A stretch of 64,000 nucleotides of DNA from Loxodes magnus (Eukaryota; Ciliophora; Karyorelictea; Loxodida; Loxodidae): the NCBI GenBank assembly GCA_946699065.1, contig CAMPDV010000128.1, positions 1 to 64,000 on the forward strand. The letters run 5' to 3'. Shown here in pieces: positions 33,958-46,764 of the stretch. Position numbers and translations under genes: made by a program. The notes below the pieces were generated by a model, which had not been told where the DNA came from, searched no databases, and worked only from the letters and a program-made list of their open reading frames with translations. Each line of letters opens with the position of its first letter. The stretch's first letter is position 1.

Positions 33958-36215
33958 AACAAGTTTTAGCTTATCTATAATAAATTATTTGTAGTTTATT
34001 AAACAAAGAATCCTAAAGACTCTTTGTATTTAATTATTTATATTACAGCTATTATTAACTGCTACTAATTCTACTCTATTGATATATCCTTAATTTTAGA
34101 AGCTAAGCTAATTAAACTATTATTTCAACTATTTAACTTTTAAATCTCTTTATTTTTAAGATAACACTAAGGATAGTAGCCTTTATCTAGTAGCTTTTCC
34201 TAATTTTAATTCCCTGCTCCTTATTTAAGCTTGATAATCTTTCTTCTTATTGTTATAATAAAGAGATTTAATAATATTTAGTTTAATATCTTTAGTTAAT
34301 TATCTCTTAAGATCTTTCAGGCTATATAAGATATTTCTTAGCTTTTAATTTTGCTTATTAGTTATGTTTATTTTGCTTAGGAGGTGCCAATCTTAGAGAG
34401 CTCTAACTTAGTTCAGGAATAGTTTTCAAATTTTTATTTCTGCATTTTATAATTTCTTCATGAGATATAACACTCAGCTATTCCACAGCCGCACAAAGTA
34501 TTTTAAATTCCTTCTATTATTGCTAAACTTAACTTAGTATAATTTTTTATTTGCTATTATTCATTAGCTAATTATTATTTTTGGTTATAACTTCATGTTA
34601 TCCAATGTATTAACTGTATTCGCTTAGAACTAAGAAAGCTTTTCTTAGTTATAAAGCTTAACAGTCTTATTAATTTCTAATACTATCTAATAGCTTTACT
34701 AGAATAAATATCTACTCTTGAGTATTTAGTTAAATTGCAAGTCTATGATAATAGCTGTATTGATTAGCTGAGATTTATAGTTTGGCTAGTTTAGTATATG
34801 AAATGTTTATGCTAATCTTATTTAAAGCTTCATTTCAAGACTCTATTACCTCTCTTTCTTATTCATATATTACAAAATTCTCTTGCTAGAATAAGCTTGG
34901 ATATCTTAGTATTTAACTTAAGCTGTATTGTAGCAATAATGCCCTTTAAATATGAATTAAGAGTATATTAGAATTATAAGGTAAAGTAGGAAGTAGATGA
35001 TAAGAGTGATTAGACCAATAAGAGTATTTCTAGCAGATTCTTATTTAATCTAGACTATTTAGTTATTAATCATATCTATATCTATTACTCTTCTTCCTTC
35101 TATCTTTAATATCCTCTATCTATAACTCATCTTTACTATATTACACTGTCACTACTAGCAAAAGCCTAAGCTTCTATATATAATTCTATAGTCTATTATT
35201 GTCTATTATATACAGCTAGTATGTACTTATTTAATAGTAGCTTTAAATTCTAAAAACTAACCTTGCATAAAGTACTACTTATTTATAAGCAGCGAGTCAG
35301 AAATACAATTAGTCATTATTATTAAAATAGACAGCTTTGACTTAAGCTATATTTCCTACAATTTAAAATAGCAATAAAGGAAATTTTAATTTTAAAGATA
35401 AGAGACTAATAAAGACTAAACTACAGATAGTGCTAAGTAATAGCAATCACTAAATAATCCTAATAGACTTTAATAAAACATAACCATAAAGAAAGAGCTA
35501 GTAACTAAGCTAGAAGACAGTTAAATAAGTATTAGCTAATTAAAAGCTAAATTATTAGAATGTTCTTATCTTTAATTAAAGACTACTAGTAATACTTTTA
35601 TCTATACCTTAGTTTAATATATAATAGCTATTAAGAGCTAATGCTTAATACTAAAAGATAGTAGTGTAAAATAAAAGGAATTAGATTAAGTAATTAAAAT
35701 TAAAAAGAGTAAGTTTAAGAGTAAGATGAGTAGTTAATAATAATGATATAGAGATAATTATAATTATATTATAAAGTATAGCTTAATACCTATGAAGGTT
35801 GCTTATAAAAAGATATAGTCTTAATGATAAGATTCTATAAGAGAATTAGTAGTATTTACTTAAGTATAAGGATAGAAATAACTAAAATAATAGCAAATTT
35901 AATAATATAACAATGAATACTTATTAATTACGTAAAACACTTAATATTACTATTATTGATCTTACAACTGACTAATTCTATATTATTATTTTATAAGTCT
36001 AAGTACAATCCATTGTGTGTTCAATCAAAAACTTTATAAGTTTGAATTAATTTATGGAATTATATAAAATGATAGGCATAAACAAAAAGCTTGATAAATT
36101 CTTATTTAGAGATAATCTAAAATATAGAAAATCAGAAAAATATCCAAAATTCCTTATATAATAGCGAATAATTACTAGTGAAAGAAATAAAAAATTAGGA
36201 ATATAAAATTAATTT
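33958..36215. other. AT-rich region, no gene resolved
   Basis: 2.2 kb with many short repeated words (attaaagc, taagctta) and no frame I can defend on either strand. 34990-35700 is especially repetitive in TA-rich words and looks non-coding. Confidence 0.35.
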
Positions 36216-36661
36216 AATCCCTGAGACAAGCTCGGTGACGCTTATTCTTGTAAATATCTCGCTCAGTCGTGATTGGGTAATTTTTACGAACAGCTGCCTT
36301 CCTTAGATGTGGTAGTCGTCTTTCAAGCTTCTTCTCAAAATTTAACCCTAATTTTCAGTTACTCGTTTCCACTCTGATAATTCAATATTCATACATTGAA
36401 AGTTGATAGGGTAAAAACTTTAATGGTCTGCCATACCTCTCAAAACAGTCCTCATGTATTATAATTCCATTTTTAAGATATCTAATAAACATCTTGTAGT
36501 TATTTGTTCTATAATTACTATGATTACGTATCTAGTATACCATAAAATAAACTATCACTGATTGATGATCCATTCGCAGTTCCACAATTTAATCCTAGCA
36601 TTTACACAGAATGGTTTAATTTAAGAGATAAGCATTCAACTACATCTAGGATCAACCAGAT
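36216..36661 (-). pseudogene. Decayed 5' end of nuclear SSU (18S) rRNA
   Basis: On the minus strand the sequence opens aatctggttgatcct, the conserved 5' start of eukaryotic SSU rRNA, and keeps the order of landmarks: tgcttatctcttaaattaa, aactgcgaatggatcat, ccctatcaactttcaatg, gagtggaaacgagtaactg, accacatctaaggaaggcag and aaattacccaatc. This covers about the first 450 nt. Highly conserved positions are changed (the tgccag after gttgatcc is lost) and mutations run toward A/T. The match stops there; no remaining SSU follows to the left. A dead copy is far likelier than a functional gene. Confidence 0.85.
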
Positions 36662-36689
36662 TTATATCCTTCTTTCCTTTTCATCTTAT

Positions 36690-37402
36690 TTTCTATATAC
36701 TTTTTTCCAATCCCTTGATATAAGTATTTTCTCTATTTATTCTCTTTTGCTGATCTTTGATCTCACTAAAATTTATTTTAAAAATTATATATAACTTTAA
36801 TAGACAAAAGCAACCTAAAAGATTTGATAGTTAAAGAAAAATCCTAAGTCCTATTAAATAATCTAATCCATTAAGATCTATTTTTATTATTCTTCTTAAA
36901 GAATTAAATTTAATACTTTCATTTTTACAGAAGTGCTCAAAACTAAAAACTCTTGCAACTTAAAAACCTTTTAATTTATAGAAAATATTAAATAGAAGTA
37001 GATGGGTATATTTTATAACTTAGTTGCTTGTAACTAATAGCCTTAAAATGCCAAAAAGCTTAAATTTTAAAGATAATTTTATTAAGGTTCAATTCACAGT
37101 TGAATGATAGTTGGTTTGAATTACTATACTTTGTATTTGATTAAATAACTTAGTAGAAGTGGATTTTGCTAATATTTTTGTATCTTATAAGTTTTTTAAT
37201 GCAGCTTTGTTTTATCACTCCTTTTACAAAACTAATGCTTTTTTTATTTACTGCTACTAATTTATTACACTATCTCAAACTAACATTTAAGAAACTTAGA
37301 ATTTTACACATTAATTTCTTAAAATTTTTGTATCTCATTTGCAAGTTTTTTAATGACTTTTTTATAATTAAAAAGCCTCTTATATGGTTTATAAGGATCC
37401 AT
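36690..37402 (-). CDS. Candidate gene, unidentified, reassigned code
   Basis: ATG at 37402 opens MDPYKPYKRLFNYKKVIK, then KLANEIQKFQEINVQNSK, KCQFEIVQQISSSKQKK and, in the same frame, NLSFLAFQGYQLQATK, FKLQEFLVLSTSVKMK and VRSKISKREQIEKILISR. About 235 codons to near the SSU rRNA fragment, which follows on the same strand. Lys- and Gln-rich with no recognised domain. Where it ends is unclear, since TAA and TAG are read as Gln; the frame could be open into the rRNA remnant. Confidence 0.45.
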
Positions 37403-38836
37403 TAAAAGAATTAAATTTCTAATTTTATTCCTCATTATGTAAACTTAATCTTCTTATTTACCTTTTCAAGAAAAATGTAATTTCCTTAATTATTTAATTT
37501 AGTCTTTAAATATGAAATACTAACTCCTTATTTAATTACTAAGCCTCATAATACCATTCTTAATAGTTCCGCTTTTATATCTATACCTACAGCTATTCTT
37601 TAGTTTCTTCTGATTAAAGCAAGTTATTCAAGTTTTATCATCAGAAAAAATTTAGATATCACTACATTGAACAAACTGAGTAGCATTAAAAAGTGCAGTC
37701 TGAGTTAAACTATTAAATTAAGATATCTGACTAAGGAAGTTTAACGAAACATGAAACATTTGGCTTAGCTTTGAAAGGTTATAACAAATCAAAAACTAAT
37801 TTCAAGTATCTATTTCATTAAAAATCTACTATAGCTATTCTTAAGCTCTATATAAGCTAAGTACTTAGATATTAATATATCTATAACAATGATAAACAGT
37901 CATACTATAATTTCACTATAGATTGAAAGAATCCTTATTAAATCATATGTAATTAGCTTAGTAATGAGTATTTCAGATAAATTATGATAATGATAAATTT
38001 ATCTGAAATGTAATTAAGGGATATTGTTATTAGTATATGTCATTATAGATTACAGTTGCTTGATATAATCGAATAGAAAATGTTTATTTTGAAAGATAAG
38101 TTTAGCTTAAAATTGTGCGAACTAGAAATGATTTATGAAATAGGAGAGAATAAAAAAGTTTTGAGATGTGGTTTAAAGATTGTGTGACTTTAATATTTTT
38201 CCAATAAAATCAGTTGAGCTTATAAAGGCTTGATCTTATATTAAAAAATTATAATGATATGATTAAGGTATTTAAATACAGTAGGATCTCAGATATTGAA
38301 AATATGATAATCTATACAATGAAATAACCTTCATAAATATAAAGAAATACTTCAAAAGGCGAAAATTCTTAATAAATTAACCTTTAAATAAGATATCACA
38401 TTGTTGTGAAAAGATTTAGCATGAAGCAAGAGTAATTTTCGTTCAAAGCAGGTAATTAAATTTTTGAAGCATAAAAAATGAAATATATTTTAAGACTAAG
38501 AGGTATATAAAATAACTAAATTATTAGGAATAGCAACTACATGTTATACATCAACTAATATATCTGATTCAAAGCGACTTCTACTTTCTCTTATGTAATT
38601 TAAAGCATTTATTTTCTAGATTATTTCTATTTTCTTAATCTAAAAGAGATTTTAAGGTAATCTGCTTAGTTTAAATTAACCGAAATAGTTAGTATCTAAT
38701 ATACTTAAGATGTCTTACTTATATCATTCAAATGTAATTACGATATTTTTAAAAGAGTACCTGTTATTCTTCCTTGTAGACATTAAATATGTAAACATTT
38801 GTTTTTTGGAAAAATACTAAAAAGAAGTTTCAAAAA
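37403..38836. other. AT-rich region, no gene resolved
   Basis: No confident frame, repeat or RNA. An imperfect inverted repeat (atttcagataaatta / ataaatttatctgaaat) lies near 37972-38008, forming a potential hairpin. Confidence 0.35.
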
Positions 38837-39200
38837 ATGTACAAAAGAAATTGCAAAAAAGTTGTTTATTGATCCATAAAGTTTGATATGCTCAAAAGTT
38901 TAATCAATCGGAAACTTAAAAGAATAAGAATAGCTTCAACTAGATGAAAGCAAAAAAGAAATATCCTTAAAGGAACAGTATAATAAAATGCAAGTTTAGA
39001 CTTTTCTTGGAAATGAAGAAAAATGACTTTAGAATTAGAGGAAGGAACCACAATCGAATAATTGAAGCAAAAATAGAAAATCAGGAAGGAATTAACTTGA
39101 TTTTAACGAATTTAAAATAAAGAAAAAAATTCAAAAAGTTAGTAAACTGTAAGTAAAGTAAAGATTTAAAGAGAATTTTAATGTTACCTATATAAAATAA
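38837..39200 (+). CDS. Candidate small basic protein
   Basis: ATG 38837 gives MYKRNCKKVVYWSIKFD, then RKLKRIRIASTRWKQKRN, LDFSWKWRKMTLELEEG and TTIEQLKQKQKIRKEL, with several TGA=Trp and TAA/TAG=Gln. The overlapping frame also looks partly protein-like (EMKKNDFRIRGRNHNR), so the choice of frame is not secure. The product would be about 110 aa and strongly basic. No family recognised. Confidence 0.35.
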
Positions 39201-40994
39201 ATGTAAGTTGAATTAAGTTGAAGGAGATGAGAATAAATATTATTATAGGAGGTAAAAAATAAAATAAGAAGGTAATATATAAAGTAATCAGTTTTTTAGA
39301 AAATGATGAAATGGTATGGTATTAAAATAACAATGAAGAGTATATTGCTCATAATTAAAAGTATGTAATTAACTATAAAATTTGAAGAAAGAGAATAAAT
39401 TTAAGGAAGAATGAAAATATTTCAAAGAAAGTTAAAATTTAAAAACTTGCAATAAGCAAAAAAAAAAAGTAATAAATAAAGTTGAATTTAAATTAGAATG
39501 CTTTATTTGAAAATAAATACTGGAAAAAGATAATAAAAAAGGAAGTAAAAAATATAAAATATATTAAAATGAATAAAATAGTTTGTAAGTAATAAAAATA
39601 AAAAGAAAGCAAATCTGCAATAAGTAGAATAATAATATAAAGGAGGTAAGGTATAAAAAAAGACGTTATAATATACAGAATATATGATATTTAATATACA
39701 AATTGAATTAAAATTATGCTTAATACTTTAGTTGTCAGTTTTAACTTACAAATATAAAAAAGAAGCAACAAACTCAATTCAAATCAAATTGTTGATATTA
39801 CAAATATCAGCCTAATAAATGAAAGATAATTTATATAAGATAATTATGGAAAGTTCATAATCATTATGACAATTAATAGCTAGAAATTCTTATTTATATC
39901 TTTTATTATAAATGTTGTCTTTATTCTATTATGCCTTATTTAATTATTACTTCTTCTTTCTGTCACTCTTTTACTAATATACCTTACTTCTCTCATTCAT
40001 TCTTTTCTTTAAGCTTTCGTTTATGCAATCTTAAAAGCCTTTAACTTAAAGTAACTCTTGACTCTACAGCATCTCTAAAATTTAGTGAGTTAAATATTTA
40101 AAATCTATTTAATAAATTAAGGATAAAATAATAACTTCAAGTATTTGAATAGTTAAAGTAATATGTTCAGGCAATCACTAAGATAATGCAAATTGAAAAC
40201 AAATTGGAGTTCCTGAAAATGATTAAATTGTATGAAATTGGAATAATTATAAGAACTAAAGCTAAAAAATAAAAGGATACAAAATATTTACACAAAAGTA
40301 AAATCAAAAAAGTTTATGAATCTCTAAGAAGAAAAACAAAATAAAGGAAAAAAAGTTACAAAATTGATGAATATACAACTTATTCAATAAAAATATAAAA
40401 GTAGGAAAGGTTGTAGTGAACTTTTGACGAAGTTAGAAGTGATATTTGACATAAAATAATTTTTGTTTTTAAAAAGCTAAAAAACTTTCACTTTATTATT
40501 CTCCTTAGTTAGCTCTGCTCAAGAAAATTTATATACCTTATTATTAAGAATAATAACAAAATTAAACCATTAGCTAAGCTTTATATATTTAATATTCTAT
40601 TGTTATAACCCATAAAAAAGCTATTAGCAATAAAAGAGTTAATTTTTTAAGTAAGCCAAACTCTTTAGAATAATTTAAATATGATATGAATGAATTGTCT
40701 AGTAATAAAGTAATTTTTAAGACATAATTACGATATCATTTTGCAAACTCAAAAATAATGTAAAGAAAGAAAAGCAAAGTAAGAAGAGCTAAGTAATTGA
40801 TATCAGATACTGACTTTAAAGTTTCAAGATGTTATAGGAATCATATAAGAATTAATTTAATGATGCTAAACTATTAAGGAAAATCATCTAGAAATAATTG
40901 CATAAGAAATTACTTAAGATGAAACTTTTTTTTATTTTTTCTGTATTATTATTAGTTGTCACATATATCCTCAACTGATTAACTTTTAAAGCTG
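39201..40994. other. A-rich region, no gene resolved
   Basis: Purine-rich on the plus strand at 39200-39700, then mixed AT sequence. Nothing is recognised. Confidence 0.35.
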
Positions 40995-41890
40995 AACTCA
41001 AATGATAAAATTACAAACATAAAGAAGCTAAAAAATAAATCTGTATAAGAAGCCTTTATTTTTTTATCTTTTTTGGCAAATATTACAACTAGATGGATAT
41101 TTGTATGACAGGCAAGCAAGAACGTAAAGAATAAAGATAAATTGACTTTGTTAATAAAAAAAATTGAAATACATGATTAATTAGAAAAAAATTGGCTTTG
41201 TTTGAGTGATATTTAAGTAGAAATTGATAAAGGAAAAGGTAATTAAAATAAGCAAGTGTTTCATAATTATTTTAAACTAAATATTGATTATCTTAATAAA
41301 TTCTAGTTATATAAGATATTATAATCCATTATTTAAGCTTTAATATAACTTTCACCATTTAAATAAAAAATATCTTAAGCTTGAAGAAAATTATATAAAA
41401 AGGTATAGAGATGAAAAAGGAAAATTTTTCTTGCTGACTGCTAAAAAGATTTTTAATCAGCGGAGAAAAAAGATAAATTATGAAGATTGAGTCATTTTTA
41501 GCTTTGTTGTAAGTTTCCTAAGTTAATTCAGTAAACTATGCTTTTTAGTAGCCAAATTTTTCTTTAAGGTGTAAGATTTTGAAATGCTAAGCAGCTATCT
41601 TGTTAGCAAAACTTAGAAGCGCTAAGAAAATAATAGAGCTATCTAATAAATTTCAGATGAAAGTATAAATATTTAAATTGTTGATTAAATAAGCTAGTGT
41701 GTAATAATACTTTATAGACTTTTAAAAGTTTCAATTCCATGAAATATAAATAAGATTAAGATAAAAAGATGAAGACGTTTAGAAAGACAGTCTATAGTAA
41801 CTTCAGTAATAATATTAAGAATCAGATTATAGCTTAAAGATTAGCTTAACATTTTAAGACTTAAGTAACCTTTTCACTACTCTAGACTTT
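40995..41890 (+). repeat. Duplicated AT-rich block, copy 2
   Basis: Second copy of the block at 23728-24870, in the same orientation and about 17.3 kb away. Single-base deletions in T and A runs relative to copy 1 (for example in tttatttttttatcttttt) break the frame seen there, and about 220 bp present in copy 1 is absent at about 41434. Downstream sequence after 41890 is unrelated to copy 1. Confidence 0.7.
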
Positions 41891-41919
41891 AATCAAAAAG
41901 AACAATCTATTAATTGTTA

Positions 41920-42830
41920 TGATCAACCTATTTAGATCGATTCTAACAAAAGAAAAGTAAACTGAAACCCTAGTAATATATGCTTTTGTAAGAATCTTTA
42001 GAAAGTCTGAACATGTCTATTAAAATTAATTCCATAGTATCAGCCTACTTAAGTAAAGAACTTTCTATAACTTTTCAGGAAATTACAAGGAAGCTTTTAA
42101 ATGATATAGAGAAGTTAAAGAGCTCAAATTTAATCTTTCTTCTGATTTTGTAACAAGGGATATTCTTTCAGTAAAACTAGTAATATTGAAAAAGGAATCG
42201 AAAGTTTGAACAGGGAAATTAACCAAAACCCTGATCTTATTGATTTTCATTGCATTAAAGAAGAGATATGGAAAAAATATAAAAAATGAAGAAGCTGATA
42301 GTGCTTTGAAGGAACTCTCTAAATAAATCCTAATTATGCTATTGCTAGAAATAATAAAGAAGACACTTTTAAAAATTTATACATATTTAGAAAAGCTATA
42401 GAACATTTAGATATGTATATTTAAACAGATCCTACTCTGATTATATACTTTGCCAGCGAAAGAGATATTTTAAAATGCAGAGCTTAGATGAAGAAGAAAC
42501 TAAGAAATTTAACTAAACTAATAAGTTTAACTCTGCATATGATGAAGCTAGTAAAAAGAAAAGTTTGGCTCAAATATGCAAAGCAAATTTTAAGAAGAAA
42601 TAGAGTTTTATAACTTAGCTATAAAGCTAAATCAAAGCAAATCTTCTATCTACAATGAAAAAGACTTGTTCTGAACAAATTAATCATTAAAAAAAGAATT
42701 TGAATGCTATAACGTAATAATCAAACTTGATTACGTTAATCAGAAGTTTTCTAAAAAAAAGGTTAACTTTGTAAAACTTAGACTAGAACAAAGAAGCATA
42801 AGATTGATTAATAAAGATATTAAATGACCT
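41920..42830 (+). pseudogene. Broken TPR-repeat protein
   Basis: Three tetratricopeptide-like units in different frames: GNYKEAFKWYREVKELK (about 42078, Trp=TGA), NIEKGIESLNREINQNPDL (about 42176) and NPNYAIARNNKEDTFKNL with AIEHLDMYIQTDP (42327-42440). The spacing of small residues, the Ala and the terminal Asn/Asp-Pro match the 34-residue TPR helix pair. TPR proteins are assembly scaffolds. The frame shifts between units point to a pseudogene or heavy indel error. Flanking sequence to 42830 contains further Lys-rich pieces that are probably its ends. Confidence 0.55.
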
Positions 42831-43839
42831 TAATATATAAAATAACATTATTAATATTTTAATATAATCTATTAGTTAGCAATAAGTAACTTAGCTATTT
42901 AAAATTAACTAAACTAAATTGCCTAATAGATCACCAAATTAATATAATAAAGGTATTAAAGGATAAGAATCATTTAAGAGCTATAAAGCATATTTAAAAT
43001 AATAAGTATTAGTTGATTTAGAGTAATCTTCTTATCCATAATTTAGGCTTAGCAATAATCAAATATAAGATTGCTTGAAAGAACATTAAGATATTTTAAA
43101 ATAAGAAGTAATTTAGTAATAAGTTTAAGATATAAGGAGTATGTGAAAAATGTTATTTTGATTGAGCTAAATTAAGAATATAAAATATTAATTATTAAAA
43201 GGGATTCTCTTTAAAATTTGAAGATAGTTGAAGATTATTTAAATTATCTGGCCTTGCAAGATTAAAAGTATTTTAGTGTTTTTGCAGAATAGATTCTTTA
43301 TAGGTTGTAAGAGTGAGTTAATAAACTACTTAGTTATTTGCCAGCCTGGATCTAAAAGTTACAGATTTAAAATTTAGCTACCTTTTTATAATTTAAGACA
43401 ACAAATTAAATGAAACTCTAATAGTTTTTATCGAAATGTCTAATCTTAATTATCAGTTCTAACTCTAAGTTATTTAGATATGATTCATAATGAAATGTAT
43501 AAAAGCAAATTATAATAATAATTATATAGAAATATGATATAAATTAGAAGAAATTGATTATTTTCTATAAGTTAGTATTTAGTTGTTTAGTAAGATATAA
43601 TTTCTTTATTTAGCAATGTTTTTTCTTTCCACTGAACTTAGTTCTTTGTTTAAAATTTTTTAAATGTATTTAACTGGATATTTTTTTGGCGTTATTTGTT
43701 TAATAATTAAATTTTTTTTAATAGTCTTGTTAATTTTTCCTCCTCTAAATAAATATAATCTAGTTTAAGATTGCAACATCGTAAATTCAATTATTTTGTA
43801 AATTAAGATTTTCTTTTTCGTGATTATTTTCAATTTTTT
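42831..43839. other. AT-rich region, no gene resolved
   Basis: No confident frame. 43610-43840 is T-rich on the plus strand and may hold the 3' end of the minus-strand candidate that follows. Confidence 0.35.
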
Positions 43840-44235
43840 TAGTTTTTTAAGAAGTTCTACTATTTACTTGCAAAAATAAGACTCAACTATTCAATTTTTT
43901 TAGAATGATCTAATTGTTTTGGCTCATCATCAATGCTTCTTGAATTATGGTTGAACTTTGATTTGGCTATTAAATATTAGGAATGTTTAAGACTGATATC
44001 TTAAATTGATAGATAAGATTCTAATTTGCATCCTAATAAAGTTATTCCTCAAAGAAAATTCAATGAAATATCGCTCACCTAATTACTTCTTAATTTATTA
44101 AATTGTTTCGTTCCTTTAGTTTATGTAATTCCTTTTCAAATTTAGCCTTCCAAAATTTTAATAACTACCTAAACTTATGTATCTTCACTCACATCAAATT
44201 TCTGAAAAAACAAGATAATGAATCTTCCCTTTAAT
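43840..44235 (-). CDS. Candidate gene fragment, unidentified
   Basis: Near 44176 one minus-strand frame reads KFRQLLKFWKAKFEKEL then HKLKERNNLINQEVIR, a likely coiled coil. A second frame continues SDISLNFLWGITLLGCK, LESYLSIQDISLKHSQYL and SIDDEPKQLDHSKKIEQL to about 43845. Both use TAA/TAG as Gln. The frame change near 44.08 kb is unexplained. No domain recognised. Confidence 0.42.
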
Positions 44236-44921
44236 AAATCAAAAGTATCACAAGCCAGAATAAAATAATGTCTTGTATATTTTCTCATGGTTTGCTTTTA
44301 ACTGGTGGATTAATAGCTCTAGTTTACTAAATAAATATCTTTATAGTGGCTTGCTTGTCGCATGTTCAGTATTAAAGATATTTACTATTATATAGTATTT
44401 ATATTGTTAATTTATAATTGTAGCTTTAAATAACCTCCAAATTAAGTAAATTTAGTTACCATTAAAGCCTTTATCTTTAATACCTTTGGCTTAAAAGTGA
44501 GTTTAGTGAGAGATAAAAATAAAGCTTTCTTATAGCTTATAATGACTTAAGAAACTATACATATCTAACTATTTTAATTAGTAGAAAGTTACTCTTCTTT
44601 AAATAGAATGCTCTTCTAAGCTCATTGCTTAGATATGGGAAGTGTTATTCTAATATCTTGTACTATTAATTAAGCAGTAAGAAATGACTGCTGCTTAATA
44701 AATTAAGATTCTTATAAGTTATATTAAGCATTTAAATATAGTATCAATACTAGCTTAGTTATGAAGCTGTATAATTGGCAATATAGTATTAAGTACTTAA
44801 AATTAAACTTATATTGTTTAATAATAGTATCGCATATATATAATCTCAAGTACTATTGATATCAAACTAGCTTCTATTTTAATTTAATGCTTTATACTTT
44901 TTCTATTATCCGAGGATAAGA
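44236..44921. other. AT-rich region, no gene resolved
   Basis: No confident frame, repeat or RNA gene is seen. Confidence 0.3.
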
Positions 44922-45591
44922 GAATCAGAAACTACTATCCAAAATCTTATAAATAATATGCACATTCACTTTAATCAGTGTAAAGACTAATCAAAAGTAT
45001 TTAATTAGGAGTTTAAAAGAAAAGGCTTAGATGGGCAGTTTATGAAGTTTAGTATAATACTTTAAAAGTTTGATAAAGCTTGATAATCCTTTTGTAAGCA
45101 TGGACACTCTTTAGATATAAGCGATAATAAAGAATGACTGAGCCAAATAGAATAATATAATGTGGAAAGAACATCTCTTAGCACACGATATATTATATTT
45201 CTACTTCCAATAAGTTAAGTATTGCTTATCTAAGACATCTAAATAGCTCAAAAATCTATAATTGTTATGAAAGTTTTATCGTCTTATCAAAGGATTGGAT
45301 TGAAACATGTTCAGAGACTAAATAGATGACTAAGAAGCAATACATAATGTTTAAATCCTTAATATAAAGGATAAAATGTTTACATATTTGAAAAAATACA
45401 ATAAATGGTTGCTAGTAAGCTGGAATTCAGATTATTATTTGAACTTATAAAATTATTTTCACTTAAAAATTGAAGATAAAATAAGCTAGACTAAAGATGA
45501 AAGGCCAGATTGGCTTTTCTTGTACCCTAATGATTTATAAAAGGGGTAGTTATTAAACTTAAGAAATCTAGGTTACTTACATAATTTAGCA
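44922..45591 (+). CDS. Candidate gene of about 223 codons, unidentified
   Basis: A single frame under the reassigned code: NMHIHFNQCKDQSKVFN, EFKRKGLDGQFMKFSII, KFDKAWQSFCKHGHSLD, DNKEWLSQIEQYNVERTS, VMKVLSSYQRIGLKHVQ and VYIFEKIQQMVASKLEF. Several Trp are TGA (KAWQ, KEWL). Histidine and cysteine occur near one another early on, but no metal-binding spacing is recognised. No start codon was assigned; the coding part may begin upstream. Confidence 0.48.
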
Positions 45592-46573
45592 TGAATATTT
45601 AAGCGTAAATCTATGCTAATAACTATTATAATGATAATAATGCAAACTAACTATTCTATACAATCTTAAGCAATATTTAAACTAAGCCTTATGATTATAT
45701 TATTTTAGCGCACTTGCTTATCTTAATAATTATACTTACCATTATAATAAATATTCTATTAAAATATAGTATCTTGTTCCATATTATTTAAATTACTAGT
45801 CTGCTTAATTTATTTATTTGTTATTAGTGCTAACTAAGCTAAATTTAGCTTACTACTATACACTTTACATTAGAAATGCTATTAATACTTTATCTTCCTA
45901 CTATAAAAATATAAAGTTATACTATGTAATAATTATTATTTCTATATCACTTTAATTCTAATACTCTTATAGCTACTCTTTCCAGTTATCTTTAACTAAA
46001 ATTAGATTAATAATAATAATCGTTTTTCCTTATATTCTTAAAATAATCTTAAAGATCTTTTTTTATATAATCTATTACTTTAAATATTATATGCATCAAA
46101 CAAGCATTAATTTAGTACCTTATTACTAGCACTTCATTAGTTACGAGCAATATAGATCTATTTGCAATCTTAGCTTTTTATCGAACTAGCTAATACTTTT
46201 TTATTAATCTCTTAAATTTCTCGCTAGTTTCTTCTATAAGTTTATTAGGCTTATTGAGATTATTATCTTTCTTTAGTTTATTTAAATTTATATCAATATA
46301 ATACCTTTCTTTGTATCTTAATTTTTAAGTTGAAAGCCCCTTCATTCATATTTATGTAATCTGAGTAGTTAGGAATTAATATTTAGTATAAACAGTCTAG
46401 AATCAATACAGTCTATTATTCTCTTTTATTATCTTTCATTTCTTATCTCTTTTTATTATCAACATTATTTTTGTGCCCTCAAATTTAAATATGATATTTC
46501 ATTTTTAGCTTTAAATTTTCTAATTGCATTGAAATTCTTGCTTACTTTCCTTGCATGACTAACTATTTATAAC
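45592..46573. other. AT-rich region, no gene resolved
   Basis: Nothing recognised. Confidence 0.3.
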
Positions 46574-46764
46574 ATTTCATATGACAAATAAATAGGAGAC
46601 TTATAAGTCAGAAAAGCACTAGCCGCTCTACCTAAGACATCAATAAAATCTACCAAGGAGAGCAAAAAATTTGAGCAATAAGTAAAAGCAAAGGTTATTG
46701 AAGATAGAAAGTAAAGAAGTAATAAAAGAACATAGATAAATAAGATGGTAAAAGTATCACACTA
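46574..46764 (+). CDS. Candidate basic protein or exon
   Basis: A frame reads ISYDKQIGDLQVRKALA, ALPKTSIKSTKESKKFEQ and VKAKVIEDRKQRSNKR, a Lys/Arg-rich, alanine-containing segment unlike the surrounding composition and reminiscent of nucleolar or ribosome-assembly proteins in general character only. About 63 codons; boundaries unknown; a single exon is possible. Confidence 0.35.

Noticed and set aside
36216..36661. SSU remnant as a functional rRNA gene
   Set aside because: Only the 5' part is present and invariant bases are changed.
37166..37405. Plus-strand 79-codon hydrophobic ORF
   Set aside because: The opposite strand reads as a longer Lys/Gln protein with an ATG; the Leu/Phe-rich plus frame is the expected complement of Lys/Gln codons.
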